Below are positions 36,803-46,993 of a DNA stretch of 64,000 nt, in pieces. This DNA comes from Cyclospora cayetanensis. Its lineage: Eukaryota > Apicomplexa > Conoidasida > Eucoccidiorida > Eimeriidae. The stretch is from positions 62,001 to 126,000 of the forward strand of contig NW_020312044.1 in the NCBI RefSeq assembly GCF_002999335.1, given 5' to 3'. The translations under genes and the position numbers were made by a program. Under the pieces are notes generated by a model. The model was not told the origin of the DNA. It ran no database searches and worked only from the letters and a program-made list of their open reading frames with translations. Numbering within the stretch: position 1 is the stretch's first letter; every line of letters starts with the position of its first letter.

Positions 36803-38651
36803 TTATCCATCTAGATACTTAGGTGTCAAGTTGCATAGGCGATTGTGCACGCATCACAGAATGCAGATAACTGCCCTCTGATGTCTGGGCCGCTTTCTGG
36901 GCTGGCTGGCTGCACGCATGCGCCTGGCTTGCTCACGTATCTTTGCTTTACGCTGTCAACCATCTCGCCGACCCCCTCAAATCTGGCTAGATATCTGAGA
37001 CCTAGTGATAGTTGCTGTTTGTATTTTCTTTGTGGTGGCTTTCTGTCCCTTCGTGGACGAACTTAAACGGGGTGTGCCTTCTGCAGCCCTCTAGCTAGAG
37101 TCCGTAACGCTCGACGTAGGATCTCCGCGGAGAGGCATCTTAGCTCAGGCGGAATACAAAATTCATTACACGCTATTGAGCACAGTTTCATAGTCTTCCC
37201 TTTTCCCTTGCCTGTGCCCTCAGAATCCCCGACATTAGGGGAAAGAGGCAGTTAGCATGCGCGTAGCGGCATCTTCTGAGCACACCGCACATTCATTGAT
37301 TGCACCTAACGCCTACTGCGTACCCAAACAACATTTAGTCGACTTGTATGAAGGCTGCAGTGGGCTGAAATAAGCAAGATATACGAACATACAAACCGCT
37401 TCGACCACTGGTTGCTGTTTCTTAGCTAGACATCGAGTCATTATGAAAAGGCCTGGATTGCAGCATAGCCCTCTACGACACACGGGTTATATGCAGAGCT
37501 AAGTAGCTGCGTTGGCGCTTAATGAAATGTTTTACGGATAATTATTTGGATACCTAGTGATATGCACCGTTGTTGACTACGGAGATGTCAAGTTGCTGGC
37601 AACGGCGTACAGCGTGCGAGTGTTACGAAGCTTTACCTTCAATCAGTATTTTGCACCAAACCGGCTTCTCTAGTAGAAGCTTATGCAACAAGTAGCAGGC
37701 GTACAAGTCCTCACCCTTGTGGGTTCTCTGTTTCCCTGTGTCCTTTCGCTTCCTCTCTAGTCCTGTTTTCCTTCGGCCGTTTTGAAATGCCTTTTCAGGC
37801 TACGCTGGGTTTTGCGGCCCAAGCATTGAAGCTCAAAGGCCCCAGGCTTCGACATTTATCACTGATGCTGTAGAGTAGCCCGGAGAATGGGGCTAGTTTC
37901 CTACGCAACAACTGCTAGTGATTTGTCGTCCTTTCTGGCCTTTGTTGTTCCTGCTGCACGGGCTTCTCTTGGTGGTTAGAGACTCGTGAGCGGCCATTAG
38001 CCAGGATGAGTATGTGCAGAGTGGCGCCCGGGGCCTGTAGACCCTTCAGACTGACGCAAAGCTGTGTTCCTTCTTTTGGTACAGCATTTGCGCTTCAGCA
38101 TGCATGAGCGCGGCGGGTGTTCAGACACCTCAAGTACATGTCGCTTGGTCCTTTGATGTGGCTATAATAAAACCACTTAGAGGCTATAGTACATGGTTTC
38201 GGTTCTGTGAACATCAAATGGGGACAACAGTAGCGCCCGCCTTTTGACAGGGTGATTTGCTTCTAACGCACGGGTGTGGTGGCAACGGCAACAGCTGTTG
38301 CAGTACCTGTTGCGATTATCGCTGCAGCAAATTTACCAAGCCCTATCAATTGGTATATTTTTTTAGTCGGTAGTGTGCTCGCACTAGCTGGGGCAGCAGT
38401 AGAAGGCTCGGCAGCAGCAGCACTTGCAACAGCAGCAGCGGCAGGGACGACTCGGCAGCAACTAGCCAGTGGTAGGTTGCGGTTTTGGTTCGCTCTCCTT
38501 CCTTTTGACCCGAGTATTTCCAATTATTTGAATTTGTTACAGCTCCTTAAACCATAAATCCTAAACCCTTGCCGCAAATCTGAGAGAGTGCGGCTGCCCC
38601 TGCCTGCGGCAGCGGCGGCGCGGTCGATTTGCCTGCAGCCCGTACAACTGA
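36803..38651. other. Intergenic region with Ala-rich tract and degenerate telomere-like words
   Basis: No gene was recognised between 36,803 and 38,260. At 38,276-38,470 a plus-strand frame (GTG start) encodes a hydrophobic Ala/Val-rich stretch with a CAG-derived Ala run and ends near a GTAGGT donor; it might be a 5' exon of the next gene but has no ATG. Around 38,545-38,570 three imperfect CCTAAA/CTTAAACC words stand in tandem. Confidence 0.4.
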
Positions 38652-38894
38652 GCGCACAAAGGTGAATGCAAGCGCGACAAATCGGAAACCCATCCTCTTC
38701 TTTCTGAGGGTAGCCTTACAGCTACGAAAAAAAACCCAAGAGGGAGCAGCAACACCACAACCGTATCGAAGGCCTCATCAGGTGTCGCCGACGGTTCTGG
38801 CTACCTGCTCAGACACTCCACGGAAGAACGAAGAATTGCAGCCATCTCTGATCCAAAAATACGACTTGCAACTGAGCAGCTTCAGATATTTACA

Positions 38895-41800
38895 ATGTTC
38901 GGAGTTTCGTTCGACACCCCGCAGCGGGTAAGGCCCGCACGCCTGCGCCCCTCCAAGCAGCAGCACCAGCCGAAGCAAACCCACAGCAAACGGCATCAGC
39001 AGGGGTTGTTTATTCAAGCTCGGAATGAAATAGCGGGGGCATTGTCTCCAGAACACAGCGCACTCAGTCGATCCGATTCTGCAGCCTCTGCAGCGGCCGC
39101 AGCAGCTGCAAAGGGAGGTCGCCTTGTTGCAGTGACCACTTATTCCGGCTGCCTCGACGACTACTTGCTTTTGCATTCCACCGATGGGAGCAGCAGCGGC
39201 GGCAGCAACAGCTGTGTCGCTTCGCCCCTTAGAGGCAGCAGTGAAGAGGAGATAAGCGCCAGTGGTAACCTACTCAGCCCTCCGCAGGAGCTTCCCCAGC
39301 AGGGAGTAGAAGAATTCGCCACCGACAAGGTGTCTTCGCGCCAGGTCAGCCACACGCCGCCCGTCCTGCAAGAGAAGCAGCAACAGCAGCCTCATGAGGA
39401 CGAGGCGGCCGCTCGCCAACAGAGCACTGCATCTCAGTCTCCCGATCTGCATCAGAAGAGCGAGGAAAGACAACAAACGAGCCAACAACGGGACGGGGGT
39501 GAAGGCCGCTTGATTGTGCCGCCAGCCATTGCTAATCCTGATGGCTCAGAGAGGCATCAATGGCCACAGTTCATGATCTCCCTGCTGCCACACATTGGGG
39601 AGTTGCAGGATATCCAACGCATTGCCGCCTTCGCTCACAGTGCTGCAGAGATCAAAAGACTTGCAGAGGCCCCTCTAGAAGCTGTTAGCCCTGCCGCTGC
39701 CGCGCTCCAGCTGCAGCAACAGCTCCAGCAGCAACAGAGGAGGAAGCATCCCTTACACTGGACACTCAAAGAAGGCATCCGAACCCTCTGCAACTCGTAA
39801 ATCATAGTTATTAAACTCTGCTCGTGATGGAGTTTAGCTCTTACTTCGCTCTTTTGCAAGTGCCACTTCTCCCTGTGCAGCAGCTGACTGACTGTGTCGA
39901 CTCTTGCGGCTGCCCCGTGCGCTGCCGTTCGTTCCTTATGCTACAGGCTGAAACCCCAACAAACTACGCTTCCCCCCATCAAGCTGCCGGTGCTTTTCCC
40001 CGATCAGGGAGGCTGCGTGACGCCAGTGTCTGCAGGAGAAAACCGAGGTAGCATGAACTGCAGCAACAGGGAATGTAGCACCCCACAGCAGCCGAACAGA
40101 AGCAGCAGCACTGCCAGCAAGGCGACCACAGAAGGCCCTTTCGAGGAGGAGGTGTCTGTACAGCTGCAAGGAGGCGGACACGGCCGCGTCATTGCCATCA
40201 CAAAGTCAAACAATCTGCTTATTAGGCTGCAGGTATGGCGGTTTAAGTGAACTTCTGCGCTATGGGCCCTCAATCTTCCGTAATTCACTGGAGCCAAGAT
40301 TCCATTGCCAGGTACATGTATTCAACCACCACGTAGAGGTGTTATGTCCTTTCAGAGCGGAGCAAACGTTGAGGCGCACCCTTCAGAGTGCCGCTTCATT
40401 GTTGGAGGCACCGCAGTCAACCTGCCGCATCAACAGCTCCCCCAGCAACAGCCACAGCAAGAGCAGCAACGCGATGAAGGACAGCTGAAGCTGCCTTCCA
40501 CTATGAGAGGAGCAGACCCTGTCCCAACAGTCTCTGAGTTGTTACAGAGGGCTGCGGCAGAATCTGCGAGAACCCACAACACCGTCGTCCTTCCAAGTGT
40601 ACGTAGAATACCTCTTTGGTATTCCTGGCATTGGTGCTGCGTTTTGGAAACAATCCGCCCTCTTTCGTTCCTTAGGGCCAAAACCTAGCCCTAATTCCCA
40701 CATAACCTCCTTTAAATACTACGATCCGTCTATTGTATTAGCGCATCTTCAGTCTTTATCTGGTCTCGGGAAAAGCCCTGCTCAGCAGGCCGTATCTAGC
40801 AAATGTTGTGCGCTCGCCATCTCCTCTTGCTGTAATTAGCCACTGCGATTCGTACAGCCAACAATGTGCATTGTGCAGCTGGCATCCGTGGCCCGTGTCT
40901 CAAAGACCTCGCAAACTGTTGAGGTCTTCAAGGTGAAAACCAAAACCTCAGAAGGGAATGCAGCACAAACCGAAGCCTTCCAAGCCGTCTTCCCCGAAGA
41001 AGCAGGAAGCCGCATGCCTACTTATCCCACAGTCAGTCAACAGGCTTCGAGTCACTCTTGACTCGTTCAGACCGCTGTACAAGGAATTAGGGGGCTGCTG
41101 TGCAATTCTACTGAGAGATAGTTTTTCTGCGATCTGGGAATCGTTATGTGTGGTTCCCAGCATCCGCTTTAGGGCATCAGCTTGTGTAGTGTCTAAGGAC
41201 TGACACTTTTGGATTGACGGTTTAATGTTCAGGAGGAGGAAGAGCTTGATATTCCTGAGTGTGCACTAGTCTCTCCTGGAATATGCCCTCCGAAGGCGGC
41301 ACGAGCTCTACCGGGTTCGGCGCAGGGACGATTCATAGGCGCGAGACCCCAAGCGAACACCTACGATGTCATCAGAGCTCCTGGCATCGTTAGACCTGTC
41401 TACGGTAATATTCTCGCACTATCCTGACACTATACACCCTACGCAGCTATAATTACGAAAGGGCGCTCTAGCTAGGGGCGGCTGTGAGGGCTGAAACCTC
41501 TGTATGGGAACCTTCTGAACTGGAGCACCACAGTGCGCGTTCAGGACGCAAAGCTTGTTGTGTACCGTCGGCTTGCTGCTTCTACCTTCTGTAGACGTCG
41601 TCAAGCCCACGCCTGAAAAGCAGCCCTTCTCGCCTTTTCAGCAGCAGTCTATGCAGTATCAGCCGCAGCCACCACAGCAGAACCCCCTCCCCCCCTTGCG
41701 TCCTCAGCTGGCTGAACTGGCAACATTGGCTGGGCCCAGCGGTGGACCTGCTGCAGTAGCTGCGGCACAACTCGGGGTCGTCGGAGAGAAATGGTTTGAA

Positions 41801-41950
41801 GATCTGCAGCAGCAACTTACTAGGGAAATGATGCAGCGATATGTCAACACCGCTCCCGAGGGTGAGAAGGAACACCGATGCATTCGCAGCCACGAAGAGT
41901 GCCTCAGAGAGGAACAGTATAAAATAGGGGAAGGCAGGGCCGGAATATGA
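38895..41950 (+). CDS. Conserved-looking protein of unknown function, six exons
   Basis: Exons 38895-39796, 39947-40232, 40356-40598, 40879-40932, 41233-41404 and 41595-41950 join in consistent phase into about 670 residues, each with a GT donor and AG acceptor. The frame is open upstream to 38,652 and reads KIRLATEQLQIFTM just before the ATG at 38,895, so an upstream exon (acceptor CTTACAG near 38,721) may exist. The first exon is Gln/Ser/Ala-rich with a more ordered end (PQFMISLLPHIGELQDIQR). The middle (KLPVLFPDQGGCVTPV, GGHGRVIAITKSNNLLIRL, then HPSECRFIVGG) looks like a compact beta-rich domain, perhaps a KOW- or Tudor-like barrel, but I do not recognise the family. The C-terminus has IRAPGIVRPVYDVV and a charged helical end. 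No signal peptide or membrane segment is visible. Confidence 0.72.
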
Positions 41951-43974
41951 CCCTATAGCATAATAACGTGCACATAGGCTTGCCTGCTCATCGGTAACCA
42001 GAATCTTGCGCATATTGCATGCGTACTCTCACGTATTTCCTCTTCCTTTGCCTTGTGGCCGTTTACGTCTGCCCTGCAGGCATCAGGGAAATCCCGATCG
42101 CTCCTCAGTCCGCTTTCTCAGCCGTCAATTTCTCGGCTCCAAGTGGAGAACGGCGGACGGCGAAGGTCCTAAGGGAAGACGCCGCAAATGTGGAATATGC
42201 TCTCCCAAGCGGATGCGACTTGTGAGCAGCATCAAGCTATGGTTCCATCATGAAATTGCTAGATGGATTCCGCACAAAGCAAGTGATTGGATAATGGCTC
42301 ACCTGGAACGAGGATGGCTTCACCTACCTGAACGAAAAAAGCAGCTGTTCCGCCTAATGGAGAGTTCTTCTGACCTGTCACTCCCTTCTGTGCACCTGCT
42401 TCCTCGTCGCCCCACTGCTCTTATCTTTTCGGCCTTTCTTCGCCTAGCCCACCAAGCAACTAGAGCTGCCACTACTGCCAGCAATACAAAATGTACCATC
42501 TTAGAGCTTGCAGCAACGGGCACGAAAAGCCAAGGGGCAGATGACCAGATGAATAGCACCAAGGAAATCATTTGCCTCTCTGGCGAAAGATGGTAGATGG
42601 AGGTCTGATTTTCTGCTTCATAACACACATTGCAGTATTTCCCTTTGTTTGCCAGTATATTCCTGTGTCCTTCCATAGATCTCTTTATGCACTTTTTTGC
42701 TTGTCTTTTACAACTTTTCCCTTGCCTTTCCTATGTGACCCGCTTCTTTATCTACGGCTGCATGCCTACCTAAATCTCCAACCAGCTCTCAGCTGACAGC
42801 CCCTTAACCTTAGGCCCAGTTGCTCTTTTAGACCTCAGATTTGCTACAAGCGTGGAGAAGCCTTGGGCAGTTAGGGACTCACAAAAGTTTGCGCGTTCCC
42901 CATTCTCTAACTCCTAGAGTCAGAGCCTCCGCATTATGGCGACAGCGAATCAAAGGAGTCAAGCTTTGGTGGGCATGAACGTTTCTTTGCAGACCATAAA
43001 GAATATACTGAAGCTACAGTGTTTCCACTTAAGCCAAAGTGTGCACTGCCTAAAAGCAGGATCTTGTGCAGGGGATTGGTCGCTAAGATATAAAGTGTCA
43101 ATCAAAGGAGATATTGCTCATGAAAAGGAGCTATTTAATCAGTGGGATCATCTGGGAAAGGAAGCAATTTCATCATGTGTCGAGAGAGCCATCTGCAGGT
43201 GAAAGGGCCTCCAACCGATACTGGTGACCACGAGAACATGCTAGGTGTACAACAGAAGATATGGCGTTTCTAATCGTTCTGAGTTTAGCGAAGGAGAGAT
43301 CCTAGACGCTGGTCCAGCCTCTCGGCAATTGCTGCTTCGTCCTTTGCTGCAGTCCATACAGTGCAAACCGCAAACTCCGACCCTTTTTAATTTTCTACTG
43401 TCTGGCATGAAATCTCGGTTGACACTGGAGAACAAATAAACTCAATTAGGATGAGGTTCAACTTTGACATCTCAAATGTTGTACGTCATGGATAGAGTTT
43501 TGTGTTTGTAGTACTTAGCCATGGTGTTCTTGTGGCTCGTGCGCTGCCCGAGAGCTTCTGTAGTAGTACTTGTTTCTGACTATTGCATAGCGGTTGTTGC
43601 TTTTGGTGCCGCACTGGTTGCTGTTGGTGGTGATCCACTTGATTCTCGTGGCGCTGCAGAGATACTTCTCTCGGAGGGTCCACCAAGCGGAAGTTCTCTG
43701 GCTGCGTTAGCTGCAATGCACATGTACCACAATAGAATATGCTTTGATAGCTTTCGGAAATTTCGCTGTCTTTAACGGGCTATTGGCGAGGCATTTCACT
43801 GGTCAATGCTGTAAGGCAGAGCATTCTGGTTCTGGTGTAGCGATTCTGCCTTATTATTGGATAAACAGATGAATGGTTGGTGAAAAATACTGCTGCGTGC
43901 TTATGCTGGATACAAGTATTCAAAGCTGCGACACAGCGCGCGAAGGTCGCCGAAAAAAACTTTAGGCCTGCGAT
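41951..43974. other. Convergent junction between plus- and minus-strand gene blocks
   Basis: The plus-strand genes end at 41,950 and the minus-strand ESCRT-III gene ends at 43,975. Three small frames lie between: a signal-peptide-like one at 42,019-42,225 (listed separately), a 196-codon frame at 42,006-42,596, and an 88-codon ATG frame at 42,936-43,202. On the minus strand a Gln-rich segment after an AG acceptor near 43,705 could be an exon. None can be tied to a family. Confidence 0.4.
42019..42225 (+). CDS. Small protein with N-terminal signal peptide, doubtful
   Basis: ATG frame of 68 residues. It begins MRTLTYFLFLCLVAVYVC, a good secretory signal with likely cleavage after the following PAG, and continues with a short polar tail. 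A longer frame (to 42,594) in another register continues with helical, basic sequence (WFHHEIARWIPHKASDWIM), so a frameshifting intron could join the two into one secreted protein of about 180 residues. I could not fix the splice sites. Small secreted proteins are common in coccidia, but no family is recognised. Confidence 0.35.
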   Translation: MRTLTYFLFLCLVAVYVCPAGIREIPIAPQSAFSAVNFSAPSGERRTAKVLREDAANVEYALPSGCDL

Positions 43975-45609
43975 TTACAGTTCGTGGGTATGGCACATCT
44001 CGAAGAGTAGCCTTAAGATTACCGGGTCAGATTCAGATTTCACCTGTCTGTCGAGTTCTGCAGTTGCACATTCGATGACTTCCTGAATTATTTCTTCTTC
44101 TGTTTCCTCCTCGTCTTCCTGACAACAAAAAAGGGCGCTGTTCGCTCTAAACTGTACCTGCTTATGCAGAAGCAGTAATACCCCATTTAGAATTGTACTG
44201 GGGAGCCCAAACTCAAAAGGCAGACGTGAGCAACTGTATGAGTTCAGAGTTTGGGCATTCGGGCCAGAATTATTTGTGCATGTGGATCTGACAAGCTGAG
44301 CGGTTCCATCTTCGAGGACTTCGTTCAACATTTCATCCTGCACAAAAATACATTCAAAAGTATAAAGCCTATGGTTTGTCATGTAGGCTTTAGACATATG
44401 AGCTGCTTACCAGTAAGCCAAGTTTCTGGGACTCCCGCGTGAAGCCTTTAACAGCCAATTGCATTGTTTGAAGATCTGCGGCTTTGTTGGCCAGTGAAAG
44501 TAACTGAAGCGAACAGCACAGCTCGTAAAATCTCAATAATTATCTACCGATTAATCTGTGTCTAATTCGGATTGTCGAACATCTAGCGATGATACAATAG
44601 GGCAACTGCACCTTGGCGCAGCCGGTGAAATGCCTGTGGAGTTCTTGAGTCGCTTGTTGCTGCTGGACCTGGTAGACGGACAGCAAGCACCACACGTCAA
44701 ACAATTGCTCATAACGATGAATAAAAAAACACTTGGGCGCCAGGAAAATCGCAGATGCTGTTGTTACGATGCCACCCTTCCAAGTTTTACGAAGCTTTGA
44801 CCAAGAGTGCTTTGTAGTACAACAACAACTAAGCTCGAGTGTTTCAGGATTTAGGTGTTGCCTGTATGTCTGCAGCCCCTAGCTGAGCTCTGCAGCGAAG
44901 AATTGCTCCCCTCCTCCTTCTGACTACAATGAGCTGTTTCGCCTGCAGTTTATCGATCCGCTGTGGCAGGAAAGGACACATATAACATCCTCGATTTACG
45001 GTTCACTGCATAAAGCTTCGATTTAGAATGCAGGAATCACTGTTGAGGAATGTCGGTTACCCCAGACATGGCCTGGGTCTTGAGTTCGTTGAAAACCCTT
45101 CTCTCCTCCACTTCTGCTTTTTGATGCTGCCTGTCTAGAGCTCTGATTGACCTTGCGATGTGGCGCCTTTGCTCCTTCACCGCCTCTGAGCTCAGCAGGG
45201 AAAGCCGCAGATGGGAATATCAATCCAACATAAATGGGCACGGAAAGGACAGCCAGAGATGCAGAGGTGTGCACCTTTGCTAAGATTGAGAAAGTAAAGG
45301 ACGGTACAGCTAGGCAGAAGCGCTCGGATCAAACCAAGCATCACTTTCGGGGTAAGTAGGTGAATAGTGTGCTGTGTGCAAACAATTTTGAGGGTGCGTG
45401 GTTTTTAAGTCTATGTGGCGCAGCATCAGCACATCAATAAGCTTTAAATCTGGGAAACAATGCATTGAGTCCGAGTTACGGAGGACACACATAATGAAGG
45501 ATCTGATGCACTTGCAATGCTCAGTGACTAAGAGAATAAACTTGGGGTCACCTGAGAGTGCGTCTGAGGAATCTCCTCCAAATAGATTCCGTTTGATGTT
45601 TTGCAACAT
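43975..45609 (-). CDS. ESCRT-III subunit, Snf7 domain, VPS2/CHMP2-like, seven exons
   Basis: Predicted membrane-remodelling protein that would polymerise on endosomes or at division sites and recruit VPS4. Exons on the minus strand: 45609-45552, 45185-45061, 44961-44863, 44668-44612, 44503-44411, 44337-44158 (or 44337-44293), 44118-43975. All phases agree, giving 251 residues, or 206 with the short exon 6. The product starts MLQNIKRNLFGG, followed by the basic helix KEQRRHIARSIRALDRQ, then RIDKLQAKQLIVVRRRR. Helix 3-4 reads LQTMQLAVKGFTRESQKLG and DEMLNEVLED, and the acidic EDEEETEEEIIQEVIE matches the pre-MIM acidic segment of CHMP2. CHMP2 proteins are about 210-220 residues. The intron after exon 3 has a GC donor. 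The C-terminal MIM helix is not clearly conserved. CHMP3/VPS24 is the alternative. Confidence 0.82.
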
Positions 45610-46143
45610 CCCGGCTAACGAAGTGCTTTCTGATGAGGTATTCGGTTATCCTCTTTGCCGCTATGGGCGTGTTTCTTCTCTCTACTGAATGACAGCCGAC
45701 GGACAGACCAGTGGACTGCTTCTGAATGCTGGAAGCAGTCAACTTCCTGTTTGAAACCAAACAAAATAACAAAACTTAAATCAAATAAAAAGTTTCAGAT
45801 AATAAAAACGCTATGATTGGGAAAGGAGAGCCGAGAAAGAAATGGAAGGATGTGTTCGGGCCACTGTACCAAGCTCCGTAGTTTCAGCCATTGAGCCAGC
45901 ACTGCAGATAAACTACTCTTTATTATAGGTATTATAATATAAAATATGCTTTAGTCTAGCTTTTTAATGTGCGCCACTTAACTCTACAAGGCCTGATTCG
46001 TCAACTGACGAATTTAAAAACCAACGGGTGTATTCGCCGACACTTTAATCAGGATTCTCTACTTTTCTCCTTGCTTTTCGCTTTTGTTTTGTTTTACTAC
46101 TGACGCTGACTGCGTCGTTTGCTCACCGTAACTTCGGCCTCTA
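45610..46143. other. AT-rich intergenic region upstream of the ESCRT-III gene
   Basis: No gene. The 5' flank of the minus-strand ESCRT-III gene contains AT-rich runs at 45,770-45,960 and a small perfect inverted repeat at 45,996-46,013 (8-base arms, ATTCGTCA/TGACGAAT). Confidence 0.45.
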
Positions 46144-46993
46144 GTGACCCACTTCTTTGTGGCTAGTGGAATTACAAAAAGGTCTAATAATGTATGTAGA
46201 ATATGGTGGACAAAGCAACTCACTCTAGTAAAAGAATTCCTAGCTTCTGTTTGTGGCTACTTTCAGACGTATACTCCACGTAGCCCTCTAAGCACACCAA
46301 ACGGAAATCTGCTGTGCTCAGAATACGATTAAAGGCATTCCGTACACACTGCGAAACTCTACAGGATGTACTTCTAGCAATCAATGGCCACAGACTTGTT
46401 GAACAGAAGGGAGCATGTTCGTTTAGATGACGCAACACTCTAAGGCCGTTTTGTTCACCAATATGTGGAGACTTTATGAGCGCTTGGGAATGCATAAGCC
46501 CCACCACCACAACACTGAGCCTAATTTTGATTACGAAAGCCAGAAAAATGGTTCAGCTGCATCCTTCTTTCCCCGGTATTCTGCAGCTGCTCAAGGCTAG
46601 CAGCCAGAGCAAAATACACTTTGTGCCTGTTGTTTATTTGTCCCTATTAATCCACGCGGTGCGCCCGACCTTATGGCAGACTATTGCAGGATAATGTAGT
46701 TTAACATTTGAAAGAAGCTTTTTCTCTACTCAGTGGGTTCATATCTCCAACAAATCAAGGTCCCTGCGCCTGGAGCGCATCCAGGCAAACGCACTCAATT
46801 GGCCGCTGATTATTCGCTCTCCTCCAGTAAAACACTCCTCTTTATTGCGTATATATGTCAGCACGTAAAAAGCTGTGAGGGAATGTTAGGGTGGCTAAAA
46901 CGCTTAGCCTATTGGCCCAACGTTTACCCCGTTTCCCTAGAAGCCTTAGAGAGAAGTATTGGAGGAGCTTTTATGAGTGTGCATGTTGGTTAG
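46144..46993 (+). mobile_element. Possible decayed Ty3/gypsy integrase fragment
   Basis: The frame at 46,144-46,332 reads CRIWWTKQLTLVKEFLAS followed by FQTYTP and PNGNLL, resembling the zinc-binding end of Ty3/gypsy integrases (R..WWP.M..DV..FV.SC..CQ...P....G.L). About 180 bases on, LILITKARKMVQLHPSF resembles the core segment VVVDRLSKM.HF.P. A further segment at 46,880-46,960 (LKRLAYWPNVYPVS) again has a YWP.M-like word. Frames differ and stops intervene. The matches are short, so the call is tentative. Confidence 0.4.

Noticed and set aside
38276..38557. Hydrophobic Ala/Val-rich frame starting with GTG
   Set aside because: No ATG and no proven splice to the next gene; probably a repeat-derived frame, although a 5' exon cannot be excluded.
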